DNA from: Xanthomarina maritima | Lineage (GTDB): Bacteria > Bacteroidota > Bacteroidia > Flavobacteriales > Flavobacteriaceae | DNA: 64,000 nucleotides | Direction of reading: 5' to 3' | Assembly: GCF_008084905.1 (NCBI RefSeq) | Contig: NZ_VSFC01000050.1 | Span: 1 to 64,000, forward strand | Shown: positions 32,776 to 42,678 of the stretch, piece by piece | Layout: every line of letters begins with the position of its first letter | Numbering within the stretch: the first letter of the stretch is position 1 | Notes under the pieces: generated by a model | Database searches by the model: none | What the model was told of the DNA's origin: nothing | Seen by the model: the letters and a program-made list of their open reading frames with translations, nothing else | Made by a program: the position numbers and the translations under genes

Positions 32776-34935
32776 TTAATCTTTCACTTTCTCTTTCAAT
32801 TTAAAATCAGGATGTCCTGATTGCCAATAAAAGAAAGAAAATATATTTGAAAACTCGTTCAATGTTTTAGTTAACGCCACTCCTCCTCCATGACCTCCGT
32901 CAAAATCAGTCAAAAATAAAATAGGAGAATCTCCTGCATTATCATGCTGCATTTTAGCGGCAAATTTAGCAGGCTGCCAAGCTATAACTCTAGGGTCATT
33001 AATTCCTGCAGTTATTAACATAGCAGGATAATCTGTTCCTGGTTCTAAATGATGGTATGAGTCCATTTCTAACAATCCTTTAAATTCTTCAGGGTCTTTA
33101 ACAGAACCAAATTCAGGTGTATTAACGGGACCATTTGGTGTTTCTTCCATTCTTACCATATTCATAGCTCCTACCATTGGTGATGCTGCAACAAATAAAT
33201 CAGGTCGTTCGGTAACAGATCTTCCTACTAAAATACCGCCAGCACTACCACCAAAAAATGATAGTTTATCTGCTGAAGTATATCCTTCATCAATAAGATA
33301 CTCTCCTGTTGCAATAGCATCTTTCCAAGTATTAGGTTTGTTAAGTTTTTGCCCTGCTTTATGCCAAGCATCACCTAATTCACCTCCTCCTCTAACATGT
33401 GGTACTACCAAAACACCTCCATAAATAGTATAAGCCAATGTAATAGGACTAAAAAATGGACTTGTAGAATTCCCATAAGCTCCATAACTATACATAACTG
33501 CAGGTGTTTGACCATCCATTTTCATGTTTTTATTATAAATAATTGATACTGGAACCATAACTCCATCATGAGATTTTACCATAACTTCTTTAGCAACAAG
33601 ATTTTCTAATTCTGGATATTCAGCTGGTGTTGATAAAGGTTGATAAGTAAAAGTATTATTTTCAGCATTATATAAATAGCGCTTGTTTGGTGAGGTCCAG
33701 CCAGATATATTTACCCATACCTCACTATAATCACTTCCTCTAGTTGAAACACTAGCACTTCCTGCTGTAAAAGGCAGTCCTAATTCAATAGGAATTGTTT
33801 TGTTTGAAGGTAAAAAATACACTTTTGCCTCTACTCCATTTTTTACAGTACAATAATATAGACCATCTTTAGACGTTGCAATTTGAGTTATATTCTCTGT
33901 TTTAGATTCTTCTATAACAATCGTAGCATTTGAAAATTCTGGACTACTTATTGGCGCTTTAACAATTTTATAATTTGGTGCTTCATCATAAGTCAAATAA
34001 TAAACATCTGTTGAATTAAATGTTGTACTAGTAACTTTATTTTCTCTTGTTAATATAGGCTTCCAATTATTAGGAGTATTAGTATCCTCTATATATAATT
34101 TTAAGTTCTTGTCTACAGAACTTGCATACAAAAAATTCTTTCTTGCCTCCTTTGAATAAAAAATATAAGGAGACTCAGACTCAAAAATATTTAAAGGTCC
34201 ATAATCATCTTTTGAAAAATATTTTTCATCTAAAGATTGATCTGCACCCATTTTATGAACATAATTTGATTTATATATTTGTCTGTTAACATCTTTTAAG
34301 TCGGCAGAATTTAATTTATTATAAAAGAAACTGTCTCCAGACTTATGCCATGAAATCCCACTTGCTAATTGCAAAACCTCACTATATTGTTCCCCAGATT
34401 TTTTGAAGATGAGTAACTCTGGGTTTTCAGAACCATCAGCTGAAACAGAAACAGCTATTTTATCACCTTTAATATTTGGTGTAATACCTGAAACCGTATA
34501 AGTTCCTTCTTCTTTCTTATATTGTGTCGGATCAAAAAACAAAACTTCATTTCCATCATAACCATCACGTTTATACATCTTACTAATTTCTTCACCTGGA
34601 ACTCTCTTTAAATAAAAATAAGTATTATCATCTGTTATTCTTAAACTTCCAATGGCTGCAGTAGTTCTATTAATAAGCTCCAACATTTTATCAAGTATTT
34701 CTTGCTTTCCTGATATATTATCAAGAATTGAGTTTGCATAATTAGTGTTATCCTTCATCCAAGCAACAACACTAGGATCATCTAGGTTTTCGAGATATTG
34801 ATAAGGGTCATTTAATGTTATACCATGATACGTATTTGTAACATTTTTTTGTGGTGGTGGTTCAGGTTTTACAGATTCTTGAGAAAAAACTGAAAAAGAA
34901 AATAAAAATAACAGAGCAAAAAATAGTTGTTTCAT
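32776..34935 (-). CDS. prolyl oligopeptidase family (S9) serine peptidase
   Basis: The 719-residue product has a signal peptide (FALLFLFSFSVFSQ), an N-terminal seven-bladed propeller and a C-terminal alpha/beta-hydrolase with GGSAGG (nucleophile Ser564). Asp and His follow in INDPRVIAW and DFDGGHGGG. These enzymes cut short peptides after proline, here probably in the periplasm. All three catalytic residues are present. It stands alone between two terminators. Confidence 0.94.
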   Translation of the reverse strand: MKQLFFALLFLFSFSVFSQESVKPEPPPQKNVTNTYHGITLNDPYQYLENLDDPSVVAWMKDNTNYANSILDNISGKQEILDKMLELINRTTAAIGSLRITDDNTYFYLKRVPGEEISKMYKRDGYDGNEVLFFDPTQYKKEEGTYTVSGITPNIKGDKIAVSVSADGSENPELLIFKKSGEQYSEVLQLASGISWHKSGDSFFYNKLNSADLKDVNRQIYKSNYVHKMGADQSLDEKYFSKDDYGPLNIFESESPYIFYSKEARKNFLYASSVDKNLKLYIEDTNTPNNWKPILTRENKVTSTTFNSTDVYYLTYDEAPNYKIVKAPISSPEFSNATIVIEESKTENITQIATSKDGLYYCTVKNGVEAKVYFLPSNKTIPIELGLPFTAGSASVSTRGSDYSEVWVNISGWTSPNKRYLYNAENNTFTYQPLSTPAEYPELENLVAKEVMVKSHDGVMVPVSIIYNKNMKMDGQTPAVMYSYGAYGNSTSPFFSPITLAYTIYGGVLVVPHVRGGGELGDAWHKAGQKLNKPNTWKDAIATGEYLIDEGYTSADKLSFFGGSAGGILVGRSVTERPDLFVAASPMVGAMNMVRMEETPNGPVNTPEFGSVKDPEEFKGLLEMDSYHHLEPGTDYPAMLITAGINDPRVIAWQPAKFAAKMQHDNAGDSPILFLTDFDGGHGGGVALTKTLNEFSNIFSFFYWQSGHPDFKLKEKVKD

Positions 34936-35001
34936 ATTTTTGAGTTTAGGTGTTAATAAAATACTACTAAAAAAATTCTTGGGGAAGTGACAACAAGGTA
35001 C

Positions 35002-35031
35002 AAAAAAACCGAAACAAATGTTTCGGTTTTT
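35002..35031 (-). terminator. terminator after trxB
   Basis: AAAAACCGAAACA (35004-35016) pairs with TGTTTCGGTTTTT (35019-35031), leaving a tight loop, with an A-run at 35002-35008 giving the U-tract on the minus strand. It separates trxB from the peptidase gene. Confidence 0.8.
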
Positions 35032-35052
35032 AAATTTAATAAATATGTCTAA

Positions 35053-36033
35053 TTAGTTATACGTCGAAGTTGATACTTCAAAAGAAGCATCTTTAGCAGC
35101 TAACCAACGTTCTGCATCTAAAGCAGCCATACAACCCGTTCCTGCTGCTGTTACAGCCTGTCTATATACATGATCTGCAGCATCTCCAGAAACAAAAACA
35201 CCTTCTACATTGGTTTTAGAAGTTCCAGACACATTAATAATATATCCTGTTTCGTCTAAGTTTAAAAAATCTTTAAAAATATCGGTGTTTGGTTTATGTC
35301 CAATGGCCACGAAAAATCCTGTTGCTGGAATGTCATGTTTTTCATTGGTTTGATTATTATACACACGAACACCTGTAACCACTTGTCCATCTCCAAGAAC
35401 CTCTTCTGTTTCAGTATTGTATAAAATTTCAATATTCTCTGTGTTTTTTACTCGAGCAGCCATAATTTTTGAAGCTCTAAACTCATCACGTCTTACCAAC
35501 ATAGTTACTTTTTTACAAAGCTTTGATAAGTAGTGTGCTTCTTCGCAAGCAGAATCTCCTGCTCCAACAATCACCACTTCTTGATTTCTATAAAAGAAAC
35601 CATCGCAAATGGCACATGCTGAAACACCTCCGCCAAGTTTTAAATATTTTTGTTCTGAATCTAAACCTAAATACATTGCTGAAGCTCCAGTTGAAATAAT
35701 AACCGTATCGCAATGAATTTCTTTGGTGTCGTTTACCCAAACTTTATGTATATCTCCAGAAAAATCGACTTTAGTCACCCATCCATCACGTACATCTGTT
35801 TCAAATCGTTCGGCTTGTTTTTGTAATTCTATCATCATTTCAGGTCCAGTGATTCCATCTGGATAACCAGGGAAATTTTCAACTTCATTAGTTGTTGTTA
35901 ATTGCCCACCTGGTTGAGTTCCTTGGTATAAAACCGGTTTCATATTTGCTCTAGCTGCATAGATGGCCGCAGTATATCCTGCAGGTCCAGACCCTATAAT
36001 CAAGCACTTTACTTTTTCTATTTTTTCAGACAT
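35053..36033 (-). CDS. trxB: thioredoxin-disulfide reductase
   Basis: The 326-residue product has the FAD-binding IIGSGPAGYTAAIYAARAN, the redox pair Cys140/Cys143 in SACAICDG, the NADPH motif VVIVGAGDSACEEAHYLS and FVSGDAADHVYRQAVTAAGTGCMAA. It reduces thioredoxin with NADPH. A TACTTTTG -7 box (36063-36056) lies about 25 bases upstream. Confidence 0.95.
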   Translation of the reverse strand: MSEKIEKVKCLIIGSGPAGYTAAIYAARANMKPVLYQGTQPGGQLTTTNEVENFPGYPDGITGPEMMIELQKQAERFETDVRDGWVTKVDFSGDIHKVWVNDTKEIHCDTVIISTGASAMYLGLDSEQKYLKLGGGVSACAICDGFFYRNQEVVIVGAGDSACEEAHYLSKLCKKVTMLVRRDEFRASKIMAARVKNTENIEILYNTETEEVLGDGQVVTGVRVYNNQTNEKHDIPATGFFVAIGHKPNTDIFKDFLNLDETGYIINVSGTSKTNVEGVFVSGDAADHVYRQAVTAAGTGCMAALDAERWLAAKDASFEVSTSTYN

Positions 36034-36055
36034 TATTATATTTTTTTTACTACAA

Positions 36056-36063
36056 CAAAAGTA
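36056..36063 (-). promoter_or_regulatory. -7 box upstream of trxB
   Basis: On the minus strand TACTTTTG is an exact TAnnTTTG match 23-30 bases before the ATG. A TTTTG lies only 11 bases further upstream, too close for -33. Confidence 0.4.
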
Positions 36064-36136
36064 GGTTTTTTATACAAAACCATACTTATAAGTTATTAAC
36101 AGTTATTATGGTTCTATTAATATTGTTGATAGTCAT

Positions 36137-36169
36137 TAAAAAGCCATATTTAATTTTAAAATATGGCTT
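36137..36169 (-). terminator. terminator after the YtxH operon
   Basis: AAGCCATATTT (36141-36151) pairs with AAATATGGCTT (36159-36169); the A-run just left of it gives a U-tract on the minus strand. It lies about 20 bases past the DUF6327-like stop. Confidence 0.65.
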
Positions 36170-36190
36170 AAAAAACTATGTTAATTCTAA

Positions 36191-36391
36191 TTATCTTAAA
36201 AACTTCTTTAATAATGCATACAAACCATATTTCCCAGCAATACTTAGCACTGAACTAAACCAATTTGAAGGTTTTAGGTTGTCTTGAAATTCGCTTTTAA
36301 GAAGTTTCATTTCTTCTAACGCTATTTTTCGCTCTAGGCTTAAACGTTTTAAATCTGTTTCTATATCTTCAAAAGATTGATATTGTTTCAT
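36191..36391 (-). CDS. DUF6327-like small protein
   Basis: The 66-residue product (MKQYQSFEDIETDLKRLSL ... LLKKFLR) has a charged helix followed by a more hydrophobic end. It lies three bases after the holin-like gene and is the last of three coupled genes (YtxH, holin-like, this one), a combination common in flavobacteria and probably related to envelope stress. The family name is tentative. Confidence 0.78.
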   Translation of the reverse strand: MKQYQSFEDIETDLKRLSLERKIALEEMKLLKSEFQDNLKPSNWFSSVLSIAGKYGLYALLKKFLR

Positions 36392-36394
36392 AGT

Positions 36395-36745
36395 CTACGA
36401 TTCAAAAAATTTGGAAGAGAGTGATTGTATTATCTTTTTGTTTATGTAGTGTCTGTTATAATATAATATAATGGTAACAATTAAAAACAAACAAGCAACT
36501 ATTAAGTAACCTAATGCAAAATTATTAAGCCATTGACCTAATGCAAAAGCCAACGAAAAGGTTAGAAAAAATAATGCTAAGAATAAAACGCCTCCAATAA
36601 TGAGTCCCCTAGTAACAAAACTAATAGACACAGCAATTTGTTGAAATACTTTTAATTTATAATATTCTTCTGTCTTTTTTATATAAGTTTCTCCTGCATC
36701 TGTTAACTTTCCAGATGTTTCATTTAAAGATTCTAAGATATTCAT
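36395..36745 (-). CDS. phage-holin-superfamily membrane protein
   Basis: The 116-residue product has an N-terminal amphipathic helix and two spans (about 47-70 and 78-98), with the small-membrane-protein pattern FLALFFLTFSLAFALGQWL. It belongs to the holin-like family that in bacteria is not phage-borne. It lies between the YtxH and DUF6327-like genes with five and three-base gaps. Confidence 0.83.
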   Translation of the reverse strand: MNILESLNETSGKLTDAGETYIKKTEEYYKLKVFQQIAVSISFVTRGLIIGGVLFLALFFLTFSLAFALGQWLNNFALGYLIVACLFLIVTIILYYNRHYINKKIIQSLSSKFFES

Positions 36746-36750
36746 TCAAT

Positions 36751-37080
36751 TTAAGATTTTTGATATTTCTTGTTTTTAGCTTTAAGTTCACTCAACTTTT
36801 TTTCTAAAGTTGAAATAACATCTTCAGCCTTATGACTAGCATCACTCATAATATGATCTAATTTATCATCTAGACTTTCTTTTTTAGAGGAAACTGTATC
36901 TGCAACTTTATCTCTTAAATGATGGGCTCCTTCAGCCATTTTATCACGAGCAGCTGCAGCTTCATCGGCAATTCTTTGTCTAGTTTTTGCCCCTTTATCT
37001 GGAGCAAATAATATTCCTAAGGTTGCACCAATTGCTGCTCCTGCTAATATTCCTAATAACGTACTACTTTCTTTTCCCAT
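36751..37080 (-). CDS. YtxH-domain protein
   Basis: The 109-residue product begins with a glycine-rich span (LLGILAGAAIGATLGILFAPDKG), the YtxH signature, and continues as a lysine/glutamate coiled coil. It is first of the three-gene unit. YtxH-type proteins are membrane-associated stress proteins without known enzyme activity. Confidence 0.88.
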   Translation of the reverse strand: MGKESSTLLGILAGAAIGATLGILFAPDKGAKTRQRIADEAAAARDKMAEGAHHLRDKVADTVSSKKESLDDKLDHIMSDASHKAEDVISTLEKKLSELKAKNKKYQKS

Positions 37081-37198
37081 ATTCTTTTGTAAATTTTAAA
37101 TTTATAAGTTTGATTTAAAATAATGTAACATATAAATTTGAATTATTCAAATGGATTATAACTATTTTAACATTTCAATTCTATTTAAATTTATATAT

Positions 37199-37229
37199 TT
37201 TGACATCAAAAGTTTATTAATTACTTTGG
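37199..37229 (+). promoter_or_regulatory. promoter of the SDR/5alpha-reductase cluster
   Basis: TTTG (37199-37202), a 19-base spacer and TACTTTGG (37222-37229) match the Bacteroidetes -33/-7 pattern with one deviation in the last block. The transcript would start near 37236, 22 bases before the ATG. Confidence 0.55.
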
Positions 37230-37257
37230 TCAAAATAAATCTTCTATCATTTCTTAA

Positions 37258-38235
37258 ATGACAAAAAAACAACAAATCAGCCTTACTGGAGGAAGTGGTC
37301 ATTTAGGAACTTGTTTAATTACACTTCTTTTAGAACAACAATTTACGGTTAAAGCACTATACAAAAATAACCTACCTAAAATTAAACATCCTAATCTAAT
37401 TTGGATAAAAGGTGATGTTAAAGACAAAAATTGTATTGAAAAGCTAATTGAAAATACGTCTGTTTTGGTTCACTCAGCTAGTATTATTTCTATAGGTGAA
37501 AAAAAACGAGATACTGTTTACCATACCAATGTTATTGGTACTGAAATTGTAATTGAAGCTTGTTTGAATAAAAACATCCAATTAATATACATTAGCTCGT
37601 CTAACGCTGTAAAAGAAACAATTAATGATGATGTTTTTGATGAAAGTAGACCTTATAAAACAGAAACAGACTTTCTATATGGCTACACCAAAGCACTAGC
37701 TGAACAAAACGTTTTAAAAGCAGTAACTACAAAAAGTTTAGATGCTTTAATTATCAGACCAACTTCTATCATTGGGCCTCCAGACTATATTCCTTCGCAT
37801 TTTGGCCAAACAATTTTAGATATGTATCATGGAAATATTCCAGCTCTTACAACTGGAGGATATAATTTAGTTGACGTTAGAGATGTTTCACAAACTATTA
37901 TTAATAGTTTTATTAAAGGAAAAACAGGTGCAGTTTATTTAGTTGGTGGAAATTATTTTAGTTTAAAAGAAATTTCAAAAATGGCAAATTCAAAAAGGAA
38001 TCCGATAATTATTCCTTTAGATATTCTAATTTTCCTTAGTCCTCTTTTTTCTGTTTTCAATAAACTATTTAAAATGAGATGGCCTGTAACTAGAGAAAGC
38101 TTGGTAATTTTAAAAAAAGCTCCAAAAAATGTAGATTCATCTAAAGCCATAGAAAATTTAAATCACACAATTAGACCAACCAAAAACAGCATCGAGAACT
38201 TAATTTCTTGGTTTAAAACTGAAAACAAAATATGA
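37258..38235 (+). CDS. NAD(P)-dependent SDR, 3beta-hydroxysteroid-dehydrogenase-like
   Basis: The 325-residue product is an extended SDR with TGGSGHLG near the N-terminus, VLVHSASI, ISSSNAVKE and catalytic Tyr141-x3-Lys145 (YGYTK). The PTSIIGPPDY block and the lack of a sugar-nucleotide signature place it among the 3beta-HSD/dihydroflavonol-reductase branch. It would oxidise or reduce a hydroxy/keto group on a hydrophobic substrate. It overlaps the 5alpha-reductase gene by four bases (ATGA), so the two are coupled. The substrate is unknown; sterol or isoprenoid lipid is inference from the neighbours. Confidence 0.88.
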   Translation: MTKKQQISLTGGSGHLGTCLITLLLEQQFTVKALYKNNLPKIKHPNLIWIKGDVKDKNCIEKLIENTSVLVHSASIISIGEKKRDTVYHTNVIGTEIVIEACLNKNIQLIYISSSNAVKETINDDVFDESRPYKTETDFLYGYTKALAEQNVLKAVTTKSLDALIIRPTSIIGPPDYIPSHFGQTILDMYHGNIPALTTGGYNLVDVRDVSQTIINSFIKGKTGAVYLVGGNYFSLKEISKMANSKRNPIIIPLDILIFLSPLFSVFNKLFKMRWPVTRESLVILKKAPKNVDSSKAIENLNHTIRPTKNSIENLISWFKTENKI

Positions 38236-38981
38236 GTTTAGAACAATTTAATAACATCTGTATTATTTGGGCAAGTCTTGGAGTAACTACGTTTATATTA
38301 TTACAATTTGTAACTGCACCTTATGGCAGACACATAAAAAAAGGTTGGGGACCAGAATTACCAAATAAACTAGGTTGGGTTCTTATGGAACTTCCTTCTT
38401 TTGCTATTATCTTATATTTTTATTTAAACTTTAGTCAGAGTTCTTATGCACAATTTCTTAACATTTTATGGCTTTTTCATTATTTTAATAGAACCTTTAT
38501 CTTTCCTTTAAGAATAAGAACTAAAGGAAAGAAAATGCCTTTAACCATAGTGCTTTCTGCCATATTTTTCAATCTTATTAATGCTGGATTAAATGGTTAT
38601 TTTTTATCTCATTTTGAGCAATATAGTAGTTTAGATTTTGAAAATTGGATGTTTTATTTAGGTCTAACTATTTTTGTTTTAGGTTTTATTTCTAATCAAA
38701 TAAGTGATTCTATTCTAATTAATTTAAGAAAACCAGATGAAGTAGGTTATAAAATTCCAAATGGATTTTTATTTAAATACATTTCTTGCCCAAATCTTTT
38801 AAGTGAAATAATTCAATGGTCTGGTTTTGCCATCATGGCTTGGAATTTACCAGCAACTACCTTTCTTATTTGGACCATTGCAAATTTACTTCCAAGAGCT
38901 TTAAATCACCATAAATGGTATCGAGACCATTTTAAAGAGTATCCAATTAATAGGAAAGCCATTATTCCAAAAATATGGTAA
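38232..38981 (+). CDS. steroid 5alpha-reductase family membrane protein
   Basis: The 249-residue product has about six spans and the C-terminal 3-oxo-5alpha-steroid 4-dehydrogenase block: HYFNRTFIFPLRIR, IPNGFLFKYISCPNLLSEIIQW, ANLLPRALNHHKWYRDHF and the YPINRKAIIP end. YGRHIKKGWGPELPNKLGWVLMELPS also matches animal SRD5A proteins. The family reduces a conjugated C=C with NADPH. Overall likeness to animal SRD5A1/2 is clear, rather than to DUF1295. In bacteria the natural substrate is mostly unknown. Confidence 0.9.
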   Translation: MSLEQFNNICIIWASLGVTTFILLQFVTAPYGRHIKKGWGPELPNKLGWVLMELPSFAIILYFYLNFSQSSYAQFLNILWLFHYFNRTFIFPLRIRTKGKKMPLTIVLSAIFFNLINAGLNGYFLSHFEQYSSLDFENWMFYLGLTIFVLGFISNQISDSILINLRKPDEVGYKIPNGFLFKYISCPNLLSEIIQWSGFAIMAWNLPATTFLIWTIANLLPRALNHHKWYRDHFKEYPINRKAIIPKIW

Positions 38982-39052
38982 TTCAATGTTTTATATACTA
39001 AATAAAATCACGATATTTAGACCTTGAATCTCCTATTAAGGTTCGTAAAAAT

Positions 39053-41314
39053 ATGTCTTTAAACAGCAAGAAAATTTCAAATAAAATAGTCTCATTTAGA
39101 TGGATTACCATCTTCTTAGTCATTTTAAGCACCTGTTTCTTTGGGTTTCAATTAACAAAATTAACGATTGACGCAGATATCATTAAATCTTTACCTGATG
39201 ATGATAAAAATGCGAAACTTTTAAAGCATATCAGTAAAAATTTTGGCGGTAATAGTATGGGAGTTATTATTCTGGAAACAGATAATATCTATCAAACAAA
39301 AGTTTTAGAACATGTCAGATTATTAACGGATTCTCTTTCAAAAATAGATGGTATAGCTTCAGTTTCAAGTTTAACTAATATTATCAATATTAAAGGTAGC
39401 GAATATGGCATTGAAGTTGGTAGATTAGTTGATGAATTTGAGCTACCTACAAGTCCAGAACAATTTGAAGTTCTTAGAAATAATATTCTTTCTAACGACA
39501 TGTACAAAGGCTCTATTGTTTCTGAAGATGAAACTTCAACTTTAATTATTTTTAATTTAGAGGATGAAGCAATTGTAAATGCTGTTGCCAAAAATGTTTT
39601 AAAAACCACCGAAACACTTAATTTACCTGAAACTCTATATTACACAGGCTCTCCAATGCTTGTAACATACATATCTGAGTTAATGAAAAACGATTTAACA
39701 AGATTATTACCACTCGCTTTTTTAGTAATTGCAATTATACTTTACTTTAGTTTTAAAACTATTTTAGGAGTTTTATTGCCACTTTTAACAGCTGTAATCT
39801 CGATTGTTTGGAGCTTAGGTCTAATGGCTATACTTGGATTTAGTATGTCTATGATTTCTAACAATATTCCAATTATTTTATTAGCCATTGGAAGTGCTTA
39901 CGCAATCCATGTAATAAATAGAATTAACCAAATACACGACCAAAACAAAACAGACATCGTTCAAACTGCTTTAGCTTATGTGTTGATTCCAGTTATATTA
40001 GCATCAATAACAACTATGATTGGTTTTGTATCTTTTATTTTTGGAGCTTATTTAGAAATGATAGTCGACTTTGGCATTTTTACAGCTTTAGGAACTTTAT
40101 TTGCTTGCATCTTATCTATCTTTTTTGTTCCAGCAATTATGTCTTTTAAAAAATCAGCGTCGAAAGTTAAAACATCCAAAAATGTATTATTAACAAGTTA
40201 TTTTTTAGAGCCTTTAAATTCTATTCTTTTAAAATATCCAAAACGTATTTTAACTATGTGGATGCTTCTTATAGCAATCAGCATATTTGGATTATTTTCT
40301 ATTAAACGCAGTGTTGATATTCAAGAGTATTTTAAACATGATAATCCTACCAGATTAGCCGAAAAAATAATGATTGATAAATTTGGAGGAACAAAACCTG
40401 TTTTTGTTTTGTTTAAAGGAAACATGCAAAGTCCAGAAGTTTTAAAAACTATGAAAAAGACAGCTGACTATATGGAAGAAAGTCCAGATATTTATACATC
40501 AATGTCTATTGCAGATTTAATTTCTGAATTAAATTTTGCCATAACTGGAAATAGAGACATTCCTGAAGATCCAGAACAAATTGAACAGCTTTGGTTTTTA
40601 TTAGATGGCAACGAAACACTAGAACGCTTTGTTAGTGATGATTTAGATGAAGGCATTATTATTTCTAAATTTAAATCTCCAGACAATCAGTCAAAAAAGG
40701 TGTTTTCAGATTATATGAATGCTTTTATTGAAGAAAATTCAACAGAAAAATGTCAGATTGAAATAACTGGAATGCCTTTTGTAGATATTACTATGGATCA
40801 AAGTTTAATTAACAGTCAAATGGGAAGTATTTCCATAGCTATTATATTTGTAATATTTATTGTGGGGCTTATTTTACGCTCATTAAAAAGTGGTATTTAT
40901 GCAGCTATTCCAATTGTTGCAGCCATCATTATTCTATTTGGAGTAATGGGATTAACAGGAATATCGCTAAACATAGCTACCGTTTTAGTTGCCAGTGTGG
41001 CATTAGGTATTGGAATCGATTATTCCATTCATATCATATCGCATTTTAATCATGTTTTTAAAGACACTCAAAATTTTAAAATAGCTATAAAAGAATCTAT
41101 TTTAGTTAGTGGTAATGCAATTATTATTAATGTTATTGCTGTTTCAGCAGGATTTTTAATGCTTGTTTTTTCAGATATGGTTCCTTTACAATATTTTGGA
41201 TTACTAATAGCAATTAGTATGGTTAGTTCTGGGCTTGGAGCTATAACTTTACTTCCAGCAATTTTAATACTAGTTAACAAAAAATCTTTAAATCAAAATT
41301 CAAATGAATTATAA
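39053..41314 (+). CDS. RND/MMPL-superfamily exporter
   Basis: The 753-residue product has about 12 spans in two halves, each with a periplasmic loop, and the RND motifs LLAIGSAYAIHVINRIN and ALGIGIDYSIHIISHFNH. The size and architecture fit the COG1033/HpnN-type lipid exporters rather than the tripartite AcrB type. It overlaps the LolA-like gene by 11 bases, so they are coupled. Family members move hydrophobic lipids such as hopanoids or sterols to the outer membrane. Substrate here is unknown. Confidence 0.9.
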   Translation: MSLNSKKISNKIVSFRWITIFLVILSTCFFGFQLTKLTIDADIIKSLPDDDKNAKLLKHISKNFGGNSMGVIILETDNIYQTKVLEHVRLLTDSLSKIDGIASVSSLTNIINIKGSEYGIEVGRLVDEFELPTSPEQFEVLRNNILSNDMYKGSIVSEDETSTLIIFNLEDEAIVNAVAKNVLKTTETLNLPETLYYTGSPMLVTYISELMKNDLTRLLPLAFLVIAIILYFSFKTILGVLLPLLTAVISIVWSLGLMAILGFSMSMISNNIPIILLAIGSAYAIHVINRINQIHDQNKTDIVQTALAYVLIPVILASITTMIGFVSFIFGAYLEMIVDFGIFTALGTLFACILSIFFVPAIMSFKKSASKVKTSKNVLLTSYFLEPLNSILLKYPKRILTMWMLLIAISIFGLFSIKRSVDIQEYFKHDNPTRLAEKIMIDKFGGTKPVFVLFKGNMQSPEVLKTMKKTADYMEESPDIYTSMSIADLISELNFAITGNRDIPEDPEQIEQLWFLLDGNETLERFVSDDLDEGIIISKFKSPDNQSKKVFSDYMNAFIEENSTEKCQIEITGMPFVDITMDQSLINSQMGSISIAIIFVIFIVGLILRSLKSGIYAAIPIVAAIIILFGVMGLTGISLNIATVLVASVALGIGIDYSIHIISHFNHVFKDTQNFKIAIKESILVSGNAIIINVIAVSAGFLMLVFSDMVPLQYFGLLIAISMVSSGLGAITLLPAILILVNKKSLNQNSNEL

Positions 41315-42041
41315 AACATTATCTATTATAACTTTTTTAATATTTAATTTTATTCCCTTTTCTGAAGCACAAAATGCAGAAACATTACTTCAAAATATGG
41401 ATAAGCTTATGTCTGCACCAAAAGATAGAGTTGCAACAGTAGAAATGACAGTAACTAACAAATTTGAAGATGAAAAAGTTAGAGAAGCCATTTTAAAACA
41501 AAAAGGAACAGATAGAAAAATGTACAGATATACAAAGCCTGAAAAAAAAGCTGGAATTGCTACATTATCTCTTCCTGATGACATTATGTGGCTTTATATG
41601 CCATCTTTTGGAAAACCTATAAAAATTTCATTATTAAGTAAAAGTCAAGCCTTTACTGGAACTGATTTTTCTTATGAAGATATGAGCGGAATTCCTTATA
41701 GCGAAAGATATATCCCAAAGTTATTAAATCCAGATACGCCAAATACTTATATGTTGGAATTAACACCAAGAACCAACAAAACAACTTATTCTAAAATTGT
41801 AATTTCAATTGATAAAACTCATTATTACCCTGTTAAAATGGCCTTTTTTGATTTAGATAAAAACTATGAAAAACTAGCAACCTATAAATATGCTAAAAAA
41901 GGCAATTATTGGTATGCGCAAGAAGTAATAATGGAAGATTTACAAAAGAGTCATTCCACAAAAATTGTTATGAAAGATATTAAATTCGATCAAGGATTAA
42001 AAGATGAAGAATTTGAGGTTGAAAAATTAATATCTAATTAA
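41304..42041 (+). CDS. LolA-like outer-membrane lipid carrier
   Basis: The 245-residue product has a signal peptide (FLIFNFIPFSEA) and a LolA-like (PF17131-type) fold with KQKGTDRKMYRYTKPEKKAGI, MWLYMPSFGKPIKISLLSKSQAFTGTDFSYEDM. It would pick up a lipid in the periplasm from the upstream RND exporter. It ends inside the convergent START gene, an eight-base overlap. Confidence 0.88.
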   Translation: MNYKTLSIITFLIFNFIPFSEAQNAETLLQNMDKLMSAPKDRVATVEMTVTNKFEDEKVREAILKQKGTDRKMYRYTKPEKKAGIATLSLPDDIMWLYMPSFGKPIKISLLSKSQAFTGTDFSYEDMSGIPYSERYIPKLLNPDTPNTYMLELTPRTNKTTYSKIVISIDKTHYYPVKMAFFDLDKNYEKLATYKYAKKGNYWYAQEVIMEDLQKSHSTKIVMKDIKFDQGLKDEEFEVEKLISN

Positions 42042-42678
42042 TAAACTTATACGTTTTGTTCTGATACTTTTTATTTTTAATCACATTTCTTATTTCAACC
42101 ATCGTGAAATAAGGTGAGTCGTCTGCAAACATATTTGCCATCCAAGCAGGAATACCTCCTCCTGGATCCACTTGCATTTCGAAATCAATTTCTAGCCTAC
42201 CAGAATCTAAAACTTTAGCTTTCCAATAGCCTTTACCAGTTAATCTTACTAAATCTTCTTTGGCAGCCATGTAATTTTCCAAAAGCTTAATTTCTACAAA
42301 TAAAGTCTTAGTTTTTGGATTCCATTTAAAGCTATTGGAGTAAATACCATCTCTATTTTTATAAGGAAAAGGCACTTTAGCTTCGGCATAATATATTTGA
42401 AGAGAATCGCCAGATCTTTTAAGTAACGTTACATCGTTTAACTTATAACCCCAATCTAAAAGGCCTTCTACATCATATAAAACGGATAGAAACGCATGAA
42501 TGCTTTCATCTATTGTCATTGTTGCTTTAAAAGCTTTAAAGTCTGAAGTACTAACAGGTTTTGTGTAAACTTTTATCCCACTTTCTTCTTTAACTAAATC
42601 CCATCCATCTTGTGAAAAAACAGATTGCAATGCTAACATAAAAATCAGCAAACTATATTTCAACTTATTCTTAATCAT
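42034..42678 (-). CDS. START-domain lipid-binding protein
   Basis: The 214-residue product has a signal peptide (LIFMLALQSVFSQ) and a START-like domain: WDLVKEESGIKVYTKPV, VLYDVEGLLDWGY, PYKNRDGIYSN and WKAKVLDSGRLEIDFEMQVDPGGGIP. START domains hold a hydrophobic ligand such as a sterol or phospholipid in a cavity. It overlaps the sulfotransferase gene by eight bases, indicating coupling. Confidence 0.9.
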   Translation of the reverse strand: MIKNKLKYSLLIFMLALQSVFSQDGWDLVKEESGIKVYTKPVSTSDFKAFKATMTIDESIHAFLSVLYDVEGLLDWGYKLNDVTLLKRSGDSLQIYYAEAKVPFPYKNRDGIYSNSFKWNPKTKTLFVEIKLLENYMAAKEDLVRLTGKGYWKAKVLDSGRLEIDFEMQVDPGGGIPAWMANMFADDSPYFTMVEIRNVIKNKKYQNKTYKFIN